NCBI GenBank assembly: GCA_963664945.1
Contig: OY761822.1
Location: forward strand, 3,782,001-3,846,000
Source: UBA6522 sp963664945
GTDB taxonomy: Bacteria; Pseudomonadota; Gammaproteobacteria; Steroidobacterales; Rariloculaceae
Direction: 5' to 3'
DNA: 64,000 nt
The translations under genes were made by a program, and so were the position numbers. Shown here in pieces: positions 8,897 through 18,839 of the stretch (within the stretch, counting starts at the first letter, position 1; every line of letters starts with the position of its first letter). The notes beneath the pieces were generated by a model. That model was given only the letters and a program-made list of their open reading frames with translations, was not told the DNA's origin and made no database searches.

Positions 8897-9292
8897 GGGG
8901 TCCTTCCGGGAATTGGTCGAGGCACCTGCGGCACTTGGTCAAGTGCCTCGATTGTACGGACCGGGGATGCCAAAGCGGCGTGGCATTTCCTGGCGGAATC
9001 GCGAGATTGGTGGCACCCCAGGAAATGTTTTTGCTCGCAACTGCCTTGAAATGCGACGGGGAGGCAACGCGACCGGTTGTGGCAGGGCAAAGTCACTCCA
9101 GACGGGACACGCCCCCGATCTCCCGATATATTGCGAGCCAGGCGTATTGCCGCGCCCACTCGTAGATTCTGTCGGCCGGAATAGCGCCAGTCACGGCGCT
9201 GAGCGCCATGCCTGGCGTACCATAGAGAACGGCGCCTCCGAAGAGACGCCGTTCGTGTTATCCGGCTTGTGCCGGGAATCGGTTGAGAAGTA
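8897..9292. other. 396-bp intergenic region
   Basis: No convincing gene was found. It holds the terminator-like hairpin at 9227-9254 on the side of the TonB receptor. The part near 8897 would contain the promoter of the minus-strand Rpn gene, but no strong -35/-10 pair stands out. Short ORFs here lack family resemblance and ribosome binding sites. Confidence 0.5.
9227..9254 (-). terminator. Hairpin with UUCG loop downstream of TonB receptor
   Basis: Read on the minus strand, a 12-bp stem (one G-U pair) closes a TTCG tetraloop, an unusually stable hairpin, about 40 bp after the receptor stop codon. The following tract is only weakly T-rich. It may act as a terminator or as an mRNA 3' end stabiliser. 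Confidence 0.6.
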
Positions 9293-12016
9293 CTACTCCC
9301 AACGGACGTTGAACTCGGCGCCCCAGGTCGCCGGACGTCCGTAACGATAGAAGTACACCCCCGAGCGGTTACCCGTGGCGCCGCCGCACCACTCGTTGTA
9401 GCGCGTGTCGGTGATGTTCTGCCCGAACACCGAAGCAGTCCAGTTGCCTTCCGCGGGAGCGTAAGTCGCCCGTGCACGAAACTTGGAATACGCCGGCGTG
9501 AAGCACAGCGAGCGCTCGTTCGTGGTGGTGTCGAGCCCGCCCGCGAAGTCGTAGTCGTCCTGCCAGTACATCCCCAGCATGGGGGTCAGGGTCCCGCCGT
9601 TACCCATCTGGAAAACGTGCTCGACGGTGGCATTGATCGTCCACTCAGGCGAGTAGTCGGCGATGCTCAGCAACGAGTTGTCGATCAAGGCGTCCGGGTT
9701 GTCCGGGTCGAACGATTCGTACTTGCCGTACGTGGCCTCCAGCCGGCCCACGTCGAGCGAGATGAACCCGCCGTCCCAGGGCGTGGCGCGCAACTCGAAC
9801 TCGATGCCGACGATGTCAACCGTCGCCGCGTTGGTGACGATGTTCAGCGCCGGGTCGCCGCCGAAGCGTCCGTCGGAGTTGTCGATATTGACCTGTTCCT
9901 GCTTGTCCTGGTAGTCCATCCAGAACAGATCGCCCGCGATCCGGACCCGGCCGTCCGCCAGCGTGCCCTTGTAGCCGATCTCGTAGTTGGCTACATGCTC
10001 CGGATTGTAGGTGAGCAATGGAATGAGCGCGGGCACCAGCGTGGTGTTGAGTTCGTCGTTGAACGCGCCTGACAGGAAACCCTCGGAATAGAGCAGATAG
10101 AACATGCCTTCTTCCATGTTGCGGGTCAGGCTGACCATGGGCGTGGTTTCGCTGAAGTTGGCCGAGGTGTCGTTGTAGAAACCGCCCTCAAAGATGGAAC
10201 CAAAGCTCAGGATATAGTCCGGCGTGCAGAATTCCGACCGGGGCGGGTCGCCGGGCTGACCGAAGCTGCAGGTCTCCGGGACCGTCTCAAGCTCGACCAG
10301 GTTGAAGAAACGGTCTTCGTCCGTCCACCTGGCGCCCACATCCAGCGTCCAGGCATCGGCCAGGGCAATGGTCGCATGCCCGAACAGCGCCTGGGAATCG
10401 GTCTGGACCACACCGCTCATGCCAGCCGGATAGGGACCGCCCGGAACGTGCCGGGGCGAAGACAACCAGTCGAACTGCGTGCCGCCGTCGGGCATGCACG
10501 TAATCGAAAAGCCCGAATCCGGATCGCTCAGCGCGGCGAAATTCTCCCGGGTCGTTCGCAGGCAGTCGCCGCCGCCGGTTTCACTGTCGTCATCGAACAA
10601 GTGCGCACCGATAACGAAGTCCACCCGGTCATTCGCCACCGCCGTGAACAACACCTCGAAATTCTGGGTGGTGCGGACTGTCCCGCGGCCCGGGAACGGC
10701 GGCGTACCGATGGCGTCCATGGGGGTCGACGAGTAATCGCGGTCCTGGAAGTAGTTGTAGTCGGTGACGTGATTGGAGGCGATGACCTTGATATTCAGGT
10801 TGTCCAGCCCTCCGATCTCGCCGGCAGAATCCCACTGGATCGTCGCGTTGACGTTCTCGTTGTCCAACTGGAGCATGCTCGCCTTTTCCGAGGACGTGAC
10901 GAAATCGCCCATGGCATTGTCGGTGTTGCAGGCGTTCCAGAGATCAATGACCGCGCCGGGATACAGCCGCTCCACGTGCCCACCGAAGTTGACCCGGTAC
11001 TGATTGTTCGGAGTGCCATCGTCGTTTGTACCCTCCTCGACGGGCACACCGTTTACCAACACGACATCGCCATTGGACGGCCTGCCGAACCGATGTGTAC
11101 CGCCCCACTGACCGATCCCGTCGTCGTAGACCTGACCGTTATATGTCTGTCCCTCATGCACCACTACGCCGTTGACCTCGACCGTTTTGGCGATGTTGTT
11201 GACCTGGCTCCGCGATGGACGCGCCCGGCACTGACCCGGGGCGTTGTGGTCGTCCTGGTAGTTGCCGCGGAAGCCCAGGTCTACGGTCCAGTTGTCATCC
11301 GGCGTGAATCGCAGCGCAGCCGAGAACGCATTGATGTCGGTCGCGCCCCAATCGGAATTCAGGGTCCGGTTGTAGTAGAAGCCGTCCGAGGACTCGTTGG
11401 CGTAACTGAATCGCGCGGCCACCGAATCGCTCAGCGGAAGGTTGATCATGCCGCGGACATCCAGTTGTCCGAAACTGGCGGCGCGCGCCAGGGCGCTGGC
11501 CTCGAATTCCGGTCCGGGCTTGGCGCTGACGATGTTGATCGCACCGCCCGTGGTGTTCTTGCCGAACAGCGTGCCCTGTGGGCCGCGCAGCACTTCGATG
11601 CGCTCGATGTCCACGGTATTGAGCATGTTGCCTACGGTGTTGGGCAGATAATGCCCGTCGATATACGTTCCCGCGCCCACCGGCTGCAGGTGACCCGGTG
11701 AGTCGTTCCCGATGCCGCGGATGTAGATCGCGGTGACGCCGCGCCGGCCGGTATTGGTGAAGTTCACGTTGGGCACATGATCCGTAATGTCCATGATGTC
11801 GTAGATGCCCTGGGCCTGCATGGCGTCCGCCGTAATGGCGCTGACCGAAAGCGGCAGATCCTGCAGGCTTTCCTCGCGCCGTCTGGCGGTGACCACGACT
11901 TCCTCCAGCATGGCCTGAGCGGACGCAGACTGCTGGGCATTGGCCGGCCCGGCCAACGAAAAGAGTGTTCCAACCGCAACGGCCGCAACACCCGTAACGC
12001 CTACACGTACTTTCAT
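9293..12016 (-). CDS. TonB-dependent receptor
   Basis: An outer-membrane 22-strand barrel receptor of 907 residues for active uptake of an unidentified ligand. It has a signal peptide ending ANAQ, then a TonB box region (EEVVVTARRREESLQDLP). The plug domain follows (YIRGIGNDSP, VEVLRGPQGTLFGKNTTGGAINI), and the barrel ends in an aromatic residue near EFNVRWE. The start at 12016 has GAGGGAG 7 bp upstream. It is a close paralogue of the receptor at 13989-16772: both share the plug wording and a barrel stretch around DNSDGRFGGDPAL. A CocE-type hydrolase lies between them. A UUCG hairpin follows the gene. The ligand cannot be inferred. Confidence 0.93.
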   Translation of the reverse strand: MKVRVGVTGVAAVAVGTLFSLAGPANAQQSASAQAMLEEVVVTARRREESLQDLPLSVSAITADAMQAQGIYDIMDITDHVPNVNFTNTGRRGVTAIYIRGIGNDSPGHLQPVGAGTYIDGHYLPNTVGNMLNTVDIERIEVLRGPQGTLFGKNTTGGAINIVSAKPGPEFEASALARAASFGQLDVRGMINLPLSDSVAARFSYANESSDGFYYNRTLNSDWGATDINAFSAALRFTPDDNWTVDLGFRGNYQDDHNAPGQCRARPSRSQVNNIAKTVEVNGVVVHEGQTYNGQVYDDGIGQWGGTHRFGRPSNGDVVLVNGVPVEEGTNDDGTPNNQYRVNFGGHVERLYPGAVIDLWNACNTDNAMGDFVTSSEKASMLQLDNENVNATIQWDSAGEIGGLDNLNIKVIASNHVTDYNYFQDRDYSSTPMDAIGTPPFPGRGTVRTTQNFEVLFTAVANDRVDFVIGAHLFDDDSETGGGDCLRTTRENFAALSDPDSGFSITCMPDGGTQFDWLSSPRHVPGGPYPAGMSGVVQTDSQALFGHATIALADAWTLDVGARWTDEDRFFNLVELETVPETCSFGQPGDPPRSEFCTPDYILSFGSIFEGGFYNDTSANFSETTPMVSLTRNMEEGMFYLLYSEGFLSGAFNDELNTTLVPALIPLLTYNPEHVANYEIGYKGTLADGRVRIAGDLFWMDYQDKQEQVNIDNSDGRFGGDPALNIVTNAATVDIVGIEFELRATPWDGGFISLDVGRLEATYGKYESFDPDNPDALIDNSLLSIADYSPEWTINATVEHVFQMGNGGTLTPMLGMYWQDDYDFAGGLDTTTNERSLCFTPAYSKFRARATYAPAEGNWTASVFGQNITDTRYNEWCGGATGNRSGVYFYRYGRPATWGAEFNVRWE

Positions 12017-12239
12017 TTGAACTCCCTCGTTATTGATTATGAGTATTGATATCGAATCGTCTTCTGGTTGTAGTTCTCAAGCAACATTGTGCGACGGAAA
12101 CGACACTGTGGTTTTACTGCAAACGATTGCAATTGTCAATTCGCCAACTGATCGTGATCGCGAAATCAAAGTCAAGGAAGAGTCATCCAAGCCGGCCGAA
12201 GCGACTCGCTAACTTGTATTGCAAATATTGCTGTTCGGC

Positions 12240-13835
12240 TTACTCGCTCGGCACTATCGGCAACAGCAAGCAGGAGGCCCTTTCGCCGCCGGTGTAGATC
12301 GTATTGTCCTTGAGATTGTAGGCAGCGAAATAGTGCTGCCCGTCATGGGCGTTCACATCCAGCCGGATGCGATCTCCCGCACCGAAGACCATGCTCGTGG
12401 CCCAGATCTCGACTTCGATGGGCACGACGTCGCCGGGAGCAAGTATCTGCTCCTCGTCGTGCGCGTGATACGGGCGGTAAGGCGTGGAGCGTTCAGGATC
12501 GAGCTTTCGATGCGAAACTCGCAGTACCCCCCGCGTTGCAGTATCCACGTTGCCATCCGGACTCATACGGCGCAGGTAGGCAAAAACGTCCATGTCGTCG
12601 GTCTCGGAAGAAACCCACATCACCAGGTTGATGTGGCCCGTTACCTCAACCGGCTCCGTCAGCGGCTCGGTGATGAAGGTGGCAGTGGGCAGACCCGCAA
12701 GACCGCGTCGATAGGCCTCTGGCCCCGCCGCGTACGTGAGCGACCCCTCGCGCTCCGGTGGTGTCAGGCTCAGCCGCATGTCGTGGACAGCGTCATCCAC
12801 GGCCCCGGCAGGATCATCCGTCAGGTAGTAACGCACATATTCCGTGCGAGCCAGTGGCCATTCGTTCTCGAACCGCCACTCGCACTCGGTGACGCTGGTG
12901 CGGATACACAGCTTGATGGGCGGTTCGTCCATGATGCCGGTGTCGATATCCTTGAGCCAATAGTCATACCAGCGCAGCAGGTCGTCCTTGCCCTCGTCCG
13001 AATAGAATGCGTCGGTGTGGCCGCCGATGTGCAGCTGCAGCTTCTTGTGCTCGGATTCGCAATGTACGAAGGCCTCGATGTTGCCCCTCAGGTGGTGATT
13101 CCAGCCGCCCCAGTTCCCCGAGCTGTAGAGCGGAACCGTGATTCGGTCGAATTGCGCCCGGGCCTTGACTCGGTCCCACCAGTCGCTGTCCATGTGGTGG
13201 GTCAAGAAGTTGTAAAGCAGATCCTCCGACAACGCCGCCGGATTGTCGGCCCTCGTGTTCTCGAGAAGTTGCTTTCCGCGAACGTCCAGCCACCAACTGC
13301 CGTAGAAGCCCTGGTTGAAGACGCCGCCGTGGAAAACCGAATCCCTGTATGTGTCGGACCACCCCTCCCAGGGCATGATGGCCGTGAGCGAAGGCGGCTG
13401 AAGACTGGCCACATTCCACTGCGTGATGGCGTAGTAGGAAACGCCGATCAGACCGGTCTTGCCGGTGCTCCAGGGCTGCTCGGCGCTCCACTCGATGGCG
13501 TCGTAATAGTCCCTGGCCTCCTGCATCGACAGCAGGTCGGATTGACCGGGCGAGGTTCCGGTGCCGCGGCTGTCGACGAACACCAGGACGTAGCCGCGGG
13601 GTGCCCACCAATCCGGCTCGGGACGCTCTACATGGGTAAAGGGCGCCTCGTGAGGAAGGACCCTGTCCAGCGCCTTCTGGTATGGGCTGAGGCTCATCAG
13701 AACGGGAAACCGTTCACCCTCAGCCGCATCCGGTCTGTAAACGTCGGCACGCAACACCGTTCCGTCGCGCACCCCGATGGGTACGTCCTTGTCGAATACC
13801 ACGCCGTACCGCGGTTGCGAAACATTCCGGGACAC
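12240..13835 (-). CDS. CocE/NonD family hydrolase (S15-type)
   Basis: A serine hydrolase of about 530 residues. The N-terminal alpha/beta domain has VDSRGTGTSPGQ and the nucleophile GVSYYA. The second half is a beta-rich PepX_C-like domain (LVMWVSSETDDMDVFAYL, PGDVVPIEVEIWATS). Relatives cleave acyl or amide bonds, as cocaine esterase and glutaryl-7-ACA acylase do. The frame opens with an ATG at 13880. A GTG at 13835 with GGAGG four bases upstream is the better start and avoids a poor hydrophobic N-extension. No signal peptide is then present. Lying between two related TonB receptors, it may process their imported substrate. Confidence 0.85.
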   Translation of the reverse strand: MSRNVSQPRYGVVFDKDVPIGVRDGTVLRADVYRPDAAEGERFPVLMSLSPYQKALDRVLPHEAPFTHVERPEPDWWAPRGYVLVFVDSRGTGTSPGQSDLLSMQEARDYYDAIEWSAEQPWSTGKTGLIGVSYYAITQWNVASLQPPSLTAIMPWEGWSDTYRDSVFHGGVFNQGFYGSWWLDVRGKQLLENTRADNPAALSEDLLYNFLTHHMDSDWWDRVKARAQFDRITVPLYSSGNWGGWNHHLRGNIEAFVHCESEHKKLQLHIGGHTDAFYSDEGKDDLLRWYDYWLKDIDTGIMDEPPIKLCIRTSVTECEWRFENEWPLARTEYVRYYLTDDPAGAVDDAVHDMRLSLTPPEREGSLTYAAGPEAYRRGLAGLPTATFITEPLTEPVEVTGHINLVMWVSSETDDMDVFAYLRRMSPDGNVDTATRGVLRVSHRKLDPERSTPYRPYHAHDEEQILAPGDVVPIEVEIWATSMVFGAGDRIRLDVNAHDGQHYFAAYNLKDNTIYTGGERASCLLLPIVPSE

Positions 13836-13892
13836 GACACCTCCCGAGTGCAGGACCAGCAACGATACTGCGCCCAACATTAAGAAACCAAA

Positions 13893-13922
13893 CCAAAAAC
13901 GGCACCCCCGAAGAGGTGCCGT
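13893..13922 (-). terminator. Rho-independent terminator of TonB receptor 13989-16772
   Basis: On the minus strand the stem ACGGCACC/GGTGCCGT is perfect with an 8-nt loop and is followed directly by TTTTTGGTTT. It lies ~65 bp after the receptor stop and before the CocE-type gene, so that gene probably has its own promoter. Confidence 0.85.
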
Positions 13923-13988
13923 CGTTGGTGGCGCTTCCGTCTCCGATTCAGGCGGTGACGAACCGAATCACGGAATCATGCCCGGATC

Positions 13989-16772
13989 TCAACCGCCGCC
14001 GAAACGCATGGTGAACTCCGCACCCCACCACGCGGGCGCCTGATGCAGCGTCTTGTAAGTGCCGCCCCGGTTGTTTCCGCAACGCAACAGGATCCTTTCG
14101 TCCGTAATGTTGTAGCCGTAGAACGCCGCCTGCCAGCTTCCGTCCGACGGCTCGTACGTTACTCGAGTTCGCCACTTGGCATAGCTGTCCTGGTGGCAGT
14201 GCGGGGACCTTTCACCCACATCCAGCCCGGAAAGCCACTCGAAGTCGGCTTGCGTGTAGACACCGAGTTGCGGCGTCAGCAGCGCCCCGTTCCCCATCTC
14301 GAACGCATGTTCGACAGTACCCGTCACGGTCCAGTCAGGCGTCCGGTTGGCGATGGATGAATCGGAAACGTCGATCAGGGGGCCGCCGATATTGTCCAGA
14401 TCGGGCACCAGGAAGGTGCTGTACTCGGAATTGAGCACGCCGACATCGAGCGAGACGAACCCGCTGGTCCAGGGGCTGGAACGCAACTCGAGTTCGAACC
14501 CCGAGATGCCGACATCGGCAGCGTTCTGGGTATATTCCAGTGCCGGGTCCGGCCCGAACCGGCCGTCGCTGTTGTCGACCTCGATCGCTTCCTGCTTGTC
14601 AACGTAATCCATGAAGAAAATGTCCGCCGCCATTCGCAAGCGCCCGTCCAGCAATGTGCCCTTGAAACCGAGTTCATAATTGGTGACGAACTCGGGACCG
14701 TAGGGAATGATGTCGATGACGTTCTGGCGCTGCTCCGCACTGAAACCCGGATTGTTCGGGTTGAGTTCGTCGTTGAACGCACCGGTGAGATAACCCTGGG
14801 ACATCGTGGCGTACAGAATTCCGCTCTCCAGTACATCGTTGGGAGCAAGGTGCCGGGTCAGGCTGAGCGTCGGCGTGATCTCGCTGAAGCTGGCGTCGAC
14901 ATTGGCGTGAATTCCGCCTTCCACGATCGTGGCCCGGTTCATCACGTAGTCCGCATTGCAGAACGTCAGCGGGGAGGGATCGCCGGGGTTGTTGTGCGTG
15001 CAGGTCCCCCGCTGCGTCGGGTACTCGATATGCGCCTGACCGCGATCGTCCTGCATCCAGCGCGCGCCCACGGCGAGGTTCCATTGTTCCGTAAGGGCGT
15101 AGTCCAGGTGCGCGTAGACGGCGGTCGAGAGACCGGTGGTCCGACCCGCGTTGGTCGCCGAGCGCCGGTCTCCCACGCTGTCCGGCAGCCGGTGAAAGAA
15201 GGTTCCGCCTTCCGGTTCGCAGATGACGTTGTCGTCGTGCATGCCGTTGATGGTGCCTTCGGGAACCCCCGTGGCGGGGTTGATGGGGCCGCCGTCCGGA
15301 TCCCATGCCGCGATCCAGTCGCGCAGGCACGCGCCGGTGCCGGCCTGGGCCAGGTCGTCGAACCAGTAGAGGCCGGTGGTGAGGTTTGCCCGGTCGTTGA
15401 GTTGGCCGTTGAAGATCAGCTCGAACTCATCCGTCCAGCGGGCAATTCCGCGGCTGCCCTGTGGATTGTTTCCGATGTGGTCGATGATGCCGGGGCCAAA
15501 GTCCCGATCCTGGTAGTAGTTGTACGAGGTGTATCGCCAGGCGCCCTTGATCTGCAGCGTGGCATCCTCGAACGCACCCAATTCACCCGGCGCCCAGGTG
15601 GCGTCCAGCGTGAACATGTCGTTGTCGATGTGGGAGTAAGTGAGCGCGTCCTGGTAGGTCTGATAGACATCGCCCGAATTGGCGTCCTCCCAGCAGGAAT
15701 TCGCCAGAGTCGCGGCCGCTCCGGGATAAAGCGCGTCGACCCGCATGTTCGACCCGCCGACCAGGGATCCACCAGCCGAAGGCGGACGCAGCGAACTGTC
15801 ATCGTTTGCGCTCCCCCAGCGATCAACCCCGTATTCGGTGAACGGTCCCGGTCCCATATAGACCACGTCATCGGCCGTACCCAGCACCAGGTCCGGGCCG
15901 GTGAATGTCCCCGGATTGCTCGGCGTACCGCCATCGGCAGCACCGATCAGCAGATTGTAGGTGCGCGGGTTCGGCCGCGGACGGCACTGCCCGCCCTGGT
16001 TATCGTCGCGATCCCTGGCCATTGCAACGCGTGCATCGATGGTCCAGCTCTCACTCAACTCCCAGCGCAGTGCCAGCCCCACGCTTTCCTGGTCGGTGCC
16101 GCCGGCGGGCTGGTTGAAAAAGCGGTTGTAGTAGTAGCCGTCGTTGGCTTCGGAAGCGTAATTGGCGCGGAAGAACACGCTGTCCGTGATCGGCGCGTTG
16201 ACCATGGCCCGCACGTCCTGCTGCCCGAAGTCGCCGGCTCTCACCGTGACGTAGGAGTCGAATTCCGGTCCCGGCTTGGCGCTCACCCAGCTCACCGCGC
16301 CGCCCGTGGTGTTCTTGCCGAACAGCGTGCCCTGCGGGCCGCGCAGGATTTCCACCCGCTCGACGTCCAGGGTACTCAGGAATGCCCCCAGGCTACCCGA
16401 CATGTAGTGGCCGTCCACGTACATGCCCACGCCGAAGACTTGAGCAGGATTGGAAAACCCGCCCCCGATGCCGCGGATGTACATTCGCGTATCGTTCTTG
16501 CGCTGATCCTCCGTCAGCACCACGTTGGGCACGAAGTCACTGATCTGCTCCATGTTGTAGATGCCCTGGGCCTGCATGGCCTCCGCGGAAATAGCCTGAA
16601 TGGAAAGCGGCAGTTCCTCCAGGTTTTCCTCCCGGCGACGTGCCGTGACGACCACTTCCTCAAGAAAGGCCGCGGCCGACGCGGACTGCTGGGCTTTGGC
16701 CGTTTCTGCGGTCGAAAAAAGAATTGCGGCAGACAGCGCCGCTACGCCAGAAGCGCATAGTCGTAGTTTCAT
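13989..16772 (-). CDS. TonB-dependent receptor (paralogue of 9293-12016)
   Basis: An outer-membrane receptor of 927 residues. The signal peptide runs to about AETAKAQ. The TonB box and plug follow (EEVVVTARRREENLEELP, MYIRGIGGG, VEILRGPQGTLFGKNTTGGA), and the C-terminus of the barrel is EFTMRFGGG. The start at 16772 is chosen because GAGGAAAATCAC precedes it and a clean signal sequence begins there. The frame is open for 31 more codons without these features. The barrel is most similar, within the window, to the receptor at 9293. A strong terminator follows. It is divergent from the flavoprotein/TctABC unit across ~200 bp, so the two could share a control region. Confidence 0.93.
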   Translation of the reverse strand: MKLRLCASGVAALSAAILFSTAETAKAQQSASAAAFLEEVVVTARRREENLEELPLSIQAISAEAMQAQGIYNMEQISDFVPNVVLTEDQRKNDTRMYIRGIGGGFSNPAQVFGVGMYVDGHYMSGSLGAFLSTLDVERVEILRGPQGTLFGKNTTGGAVSWVSAKPGPEFDSYVTVRAGDFGQQDVRAMVNAPITDSVFFRANYASEANDGYYYNRFFNQPAGGTDQESVGLALRWELSESWTIDARVAMARDRDDNQGGQCRPRPNPRTYNLLIGAADGGTPSNPGTFTGPDLVLGTADDVVYMGPGPFTEYGVDRWGSANDDSSLRPPSAGGSLVGGSNMRVDALYPGAAATLANSCWEDANSGDVYQTYQDALTYSHIDNDMFTLDATWAPGELGAFEDATLQIKGAWRYTSYNYYQDRDFGPGIIDHIGNNPQGSRGIARWTDEFELIFNGQLNDRANLTTGLYWFDDLAQAGTGACLRDWIAAWDPDGGPINPATGVPEGTINGMHDDNVICEPEGGTFFHRLPDSVGDRRSATNAGRTTGLSTAVYAHLDYALTEQWNLAVGARWMQDDRGQAHIEYPTQRGTCTHNNPGDPSPLTFCNADYVMNRATIVEGGIHANVDASFSEITPTLSLTRHLAPNDVLESGILYATMSQGYLTGAFNDELNPNNPGFSAEQRQNVIDIIPYGPEFVTNYELGFKGTLLDGRLRMAADIFFMDYVDKQEAIEVDNSDGRFGPDPALEYTQNAADVGISGFELELRSSPWTSGFVSLDVGVLNSEYSTFLVPDLDNIGGPLIDVSDSSIANRTPDWTVTGTVEHAFEMGNGALLTPQLGVYTQADFEWLSGLDVGERSPHCHQDSYAKWRTRVTYEPSDGSWQAAFYGYNITDERILLRCGNNRGGTYKTLHQAPAWWGAEFTMRFGGG

Positions 16773-16970
16773 GTGATTTTCCTCGGATTCGTCGGAATAA
16801 AGCACGGGGACTGCGTACCGATTATTGAGCGTTGCCTTTGCGCAACATTGGTATTTGGATCGCACACTCGTTTTCTACTGGAAGCATACGAGAATGTCAA
16901 TTCTTGTTGACCTTGAGATCGGCGTGCGTAAGGTACATGCCTTGCCCGAACGCTCCCGCGAGGACAATAC

Positions 16971-18839
16971 ATGAAGAAAAGCTGGACGCACCTGGATACC
17001 GACGTACTGGTGATCGGCGGCGGCGTCGCCGGCTGCATGGCGGCCATTCCCGCATTGGAAGCCGGCCTGGACGTGGTGGTCTGCGAAAAGGGCAAGGTGC
17101 TCGACCACTGCGGCAGCGTCGGTTGCGGGGTCGACCATTACCTCACCGTCATGGACTCGGGTCCGGAGTGGGACACGCCGGAATTTCTCATCAAGCATGT
17201 ACCCGAACTGACCGACGGCATTGTCGACATGGAGGTGACCAGCCGGGTGATCCACGAAATGCCCCGGGTCTTGCGCAGGATCGAGAGCTTCGGCGTGAAT
17301 TTCAAGGATCCGCGCTACAACGACTACTACCGGCTGCGCTCATTCGGCCTGCCCGGCACCTATCACATCAACTTCGACGGCACCGAATTCAAGAAGCATA
17401 TCGGACAGCAGGTCCGCAAACTCAAGGGCACGGTACTGACGCGCACCATGGCGGTAGAGTTGCTGGTGGCCGATGGCCGCGTCTACGGCGCCCTGGCGTT
17501 CAACTTCCGCAACGGCAAGTGGTTCGCAATCCGTGCCCGCGCCGTGGTCCTGGCCGCCGGAGAGGTCAATCGCATCTCCCTGAACGCATCGGGCATGCCG
17601 TTCGACAGTTGGCACTGTCCCTACAACACCGGTGACGCTCAGGCCATGGGATACCGAGCGGGCGCGGTGCTGGCGAACATGGAGTTCGTGGAGACCACAC
17701 TTACGCCCAAGGGATTCTCCGCCCAGGGGCTCAATGCCCTGGTCAGCGAAGGCGCGCATTTCGTCAACAAGCGCGGCGAGCGCTTCATGTTCAAGTACGA
17801 CGCCAAGGGCGAAAACGCCCGGCGTGCCGTGATTGCCGACGCGGTCATCAATGAGTATCTGCTGGGAAACGGCCCGGTCTACGCCGATTGCCGGCACTTG
17901 CCGGACGACATCCTCGACCACATGGAGGCCACGTTGCAGGTGGACCGCTACACCATGCCCGCCTTCTACCAGCAGAAGGGGCTGAATTTTCGCGAGGAAC
18001 CGGTGGAAGTCTCCATTTCCGAACTGAGCATCCGCCGCAGCGGCGTGTATTTCCGCGGCAGCGGCCTGGCGGTCGATACCCGTGGCCAGACATCGATCAT
18101 CGGGCTCTTCGCGGCCGGGGACTGCGCATCCGTGAGCGGCGGTATTGCCGGAGCGTCCGTCGTTGGTCATATCGCCGGAGAAGGCGTGGCGGGGTTCCTG
18201 AAGAACGCACCGACCACGCGTCCCGACATCGACATGCCGGGTGCCGAAGACATCCGCGCCCGGTCCATGGCGCACATGCAGGTCAATGAGGCGATGCGCC
18301 TCACCTGGAAGGCATTCGAGCACGAGGTGCGCCGGACGGTCACGGACCACGTGGGCGTACGCCGTAACGACAAGGGGCTGCAATTGGCGCTGCAAAACCT
18401 GCGCACCCTGGGGGGGCAGGAAAGCCAACTCAAGGCGGACGACCTGCACGAACTCATGCGCGTGCACGAGAGCACCAGCATCCGCCTCAATGCCGAATTA
18501 ATGACCGTGTCGGCGCTGGCCCGCAAGGAAACGCGCACGGGCTCGTCTCACCGCCGGCTGGACTACCCGGATTCCGACGACGTGAACTGGCGCAAATTCG
18601 TCCTCGTCGAGAAAGGTGGAGACGAGCCACGCGTCGATACGCTGTCAGCGGACGAACCGCTGGCCGCGGCCTTCGCCCGCAACGGCGGGGCTGACAGTTC
18701 CCTCAAGGGCGGAGCGGGCAGTTCTCGCAACGGCGGAGCGGGCAAGTCCCGAAACGGCGAAGCGGGCGACTCCCGCAACGGCGGAGCAGACGACTCCCGG
18801 AACCGCAATTCTGACACCGAGGTGGCCCATGCCGGCTGA
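16971..18839 (+). CDS. FAD-dependent oxidoreductase, fumarate reductase/AprA-like flavoprotein
   Basis: A 622-residue flavoprotein of the succinate dehydrogenase/fumarate reductase/adenylylsulfate reductase alpha family. The FAD Rossmann motif is at residues 9-30 (VLVIGGGVAGCMAAIPAL). An FAD-contact segment (FAAGDCASVSGGIAGASV) and the helical C-terminal domain (LTWKAFEHEVRRTVTDHVG) follow. The gene overlaps the ferredoxin gene by 11 bp and is then followed by TctABC, so it probably oxidises or reduces the organic acid imported by that transporter, using the ferredoxin as redox partner. No membrane anchor is present. The C-terminus after the catalytic domain is a hydrophilic tail made of five 8-residue repeats. 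The substrate is unknown. Confidence 0.86.
   Translation: MKKSWTHLDTDVLVIGGGVAGCMAAIPALEAGLDVVVCEKGKVLDHCGSVGCGVDHYLTVMDSGPEWDTPEFLIKHVPELTDGIVDMEVTSRVIHEMPRVLRRIESFGVNFKDPRYNDYYRLRSFGLPGTYHINFDGTEFKKHIGQQVRKLKGTVLTRTMAVELLVADGRVYGALAFNFRNGKWFAIRARAVVLAAGEVNRISLNASGMPFDSWHCPYNTGDAQAMGYRAGAVLANMEFVETTLTPKGFSAQGLNALVSEGAHFVNKRGERFMFKYDAKGENARRAVIADAVINEYLLGNGPVYADCRHLPDDILDHMEATLQVDRYTMPAFYQQKGLNFREEPVEVSISELSIRRSGVYFRGSGLAVDTRGQTSIIGLFAAGDCASVSGGIAGASVVGHIAGEGVAGFLKNAPTTRPDIDMPGAEDIRARSMAHMQVNEAMRLTWKAFEHEVRRTVTDHVGVRRNDKGLQLALQNLRTLGGQESQLKADDLHELMRVHESTSIRLNAELMTVSALARKETRTGSSHRRLDYPDSDDVNWRKFVLVEKGGDEPRVDTLSADEPLAAAFARNGGADSSLKGGAGSSRNGGAGKSRNGEAGDSRNGGADDSRNRNSDTEVAHAG
18678..18797. repeat. 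24-bp in-frame tandem repeat, five units
   Basis: Five consecutive 24-bp units encode an 8-residue motif of the type RNGGADSS near the C-terminus of the flavoprotein. Units vary at a few positions. Because the period is a multiple of three, copy-number change would not break the frame. It probably forms a flexible tail. Confidence 0.85.

Noticed and set aside
14850..16760. Plus-strand ORF of 636 codons
   Set aside because: It mirrors the TonB receptor on the opposite strand, with no signal peptide, motif or ribosome binding site.
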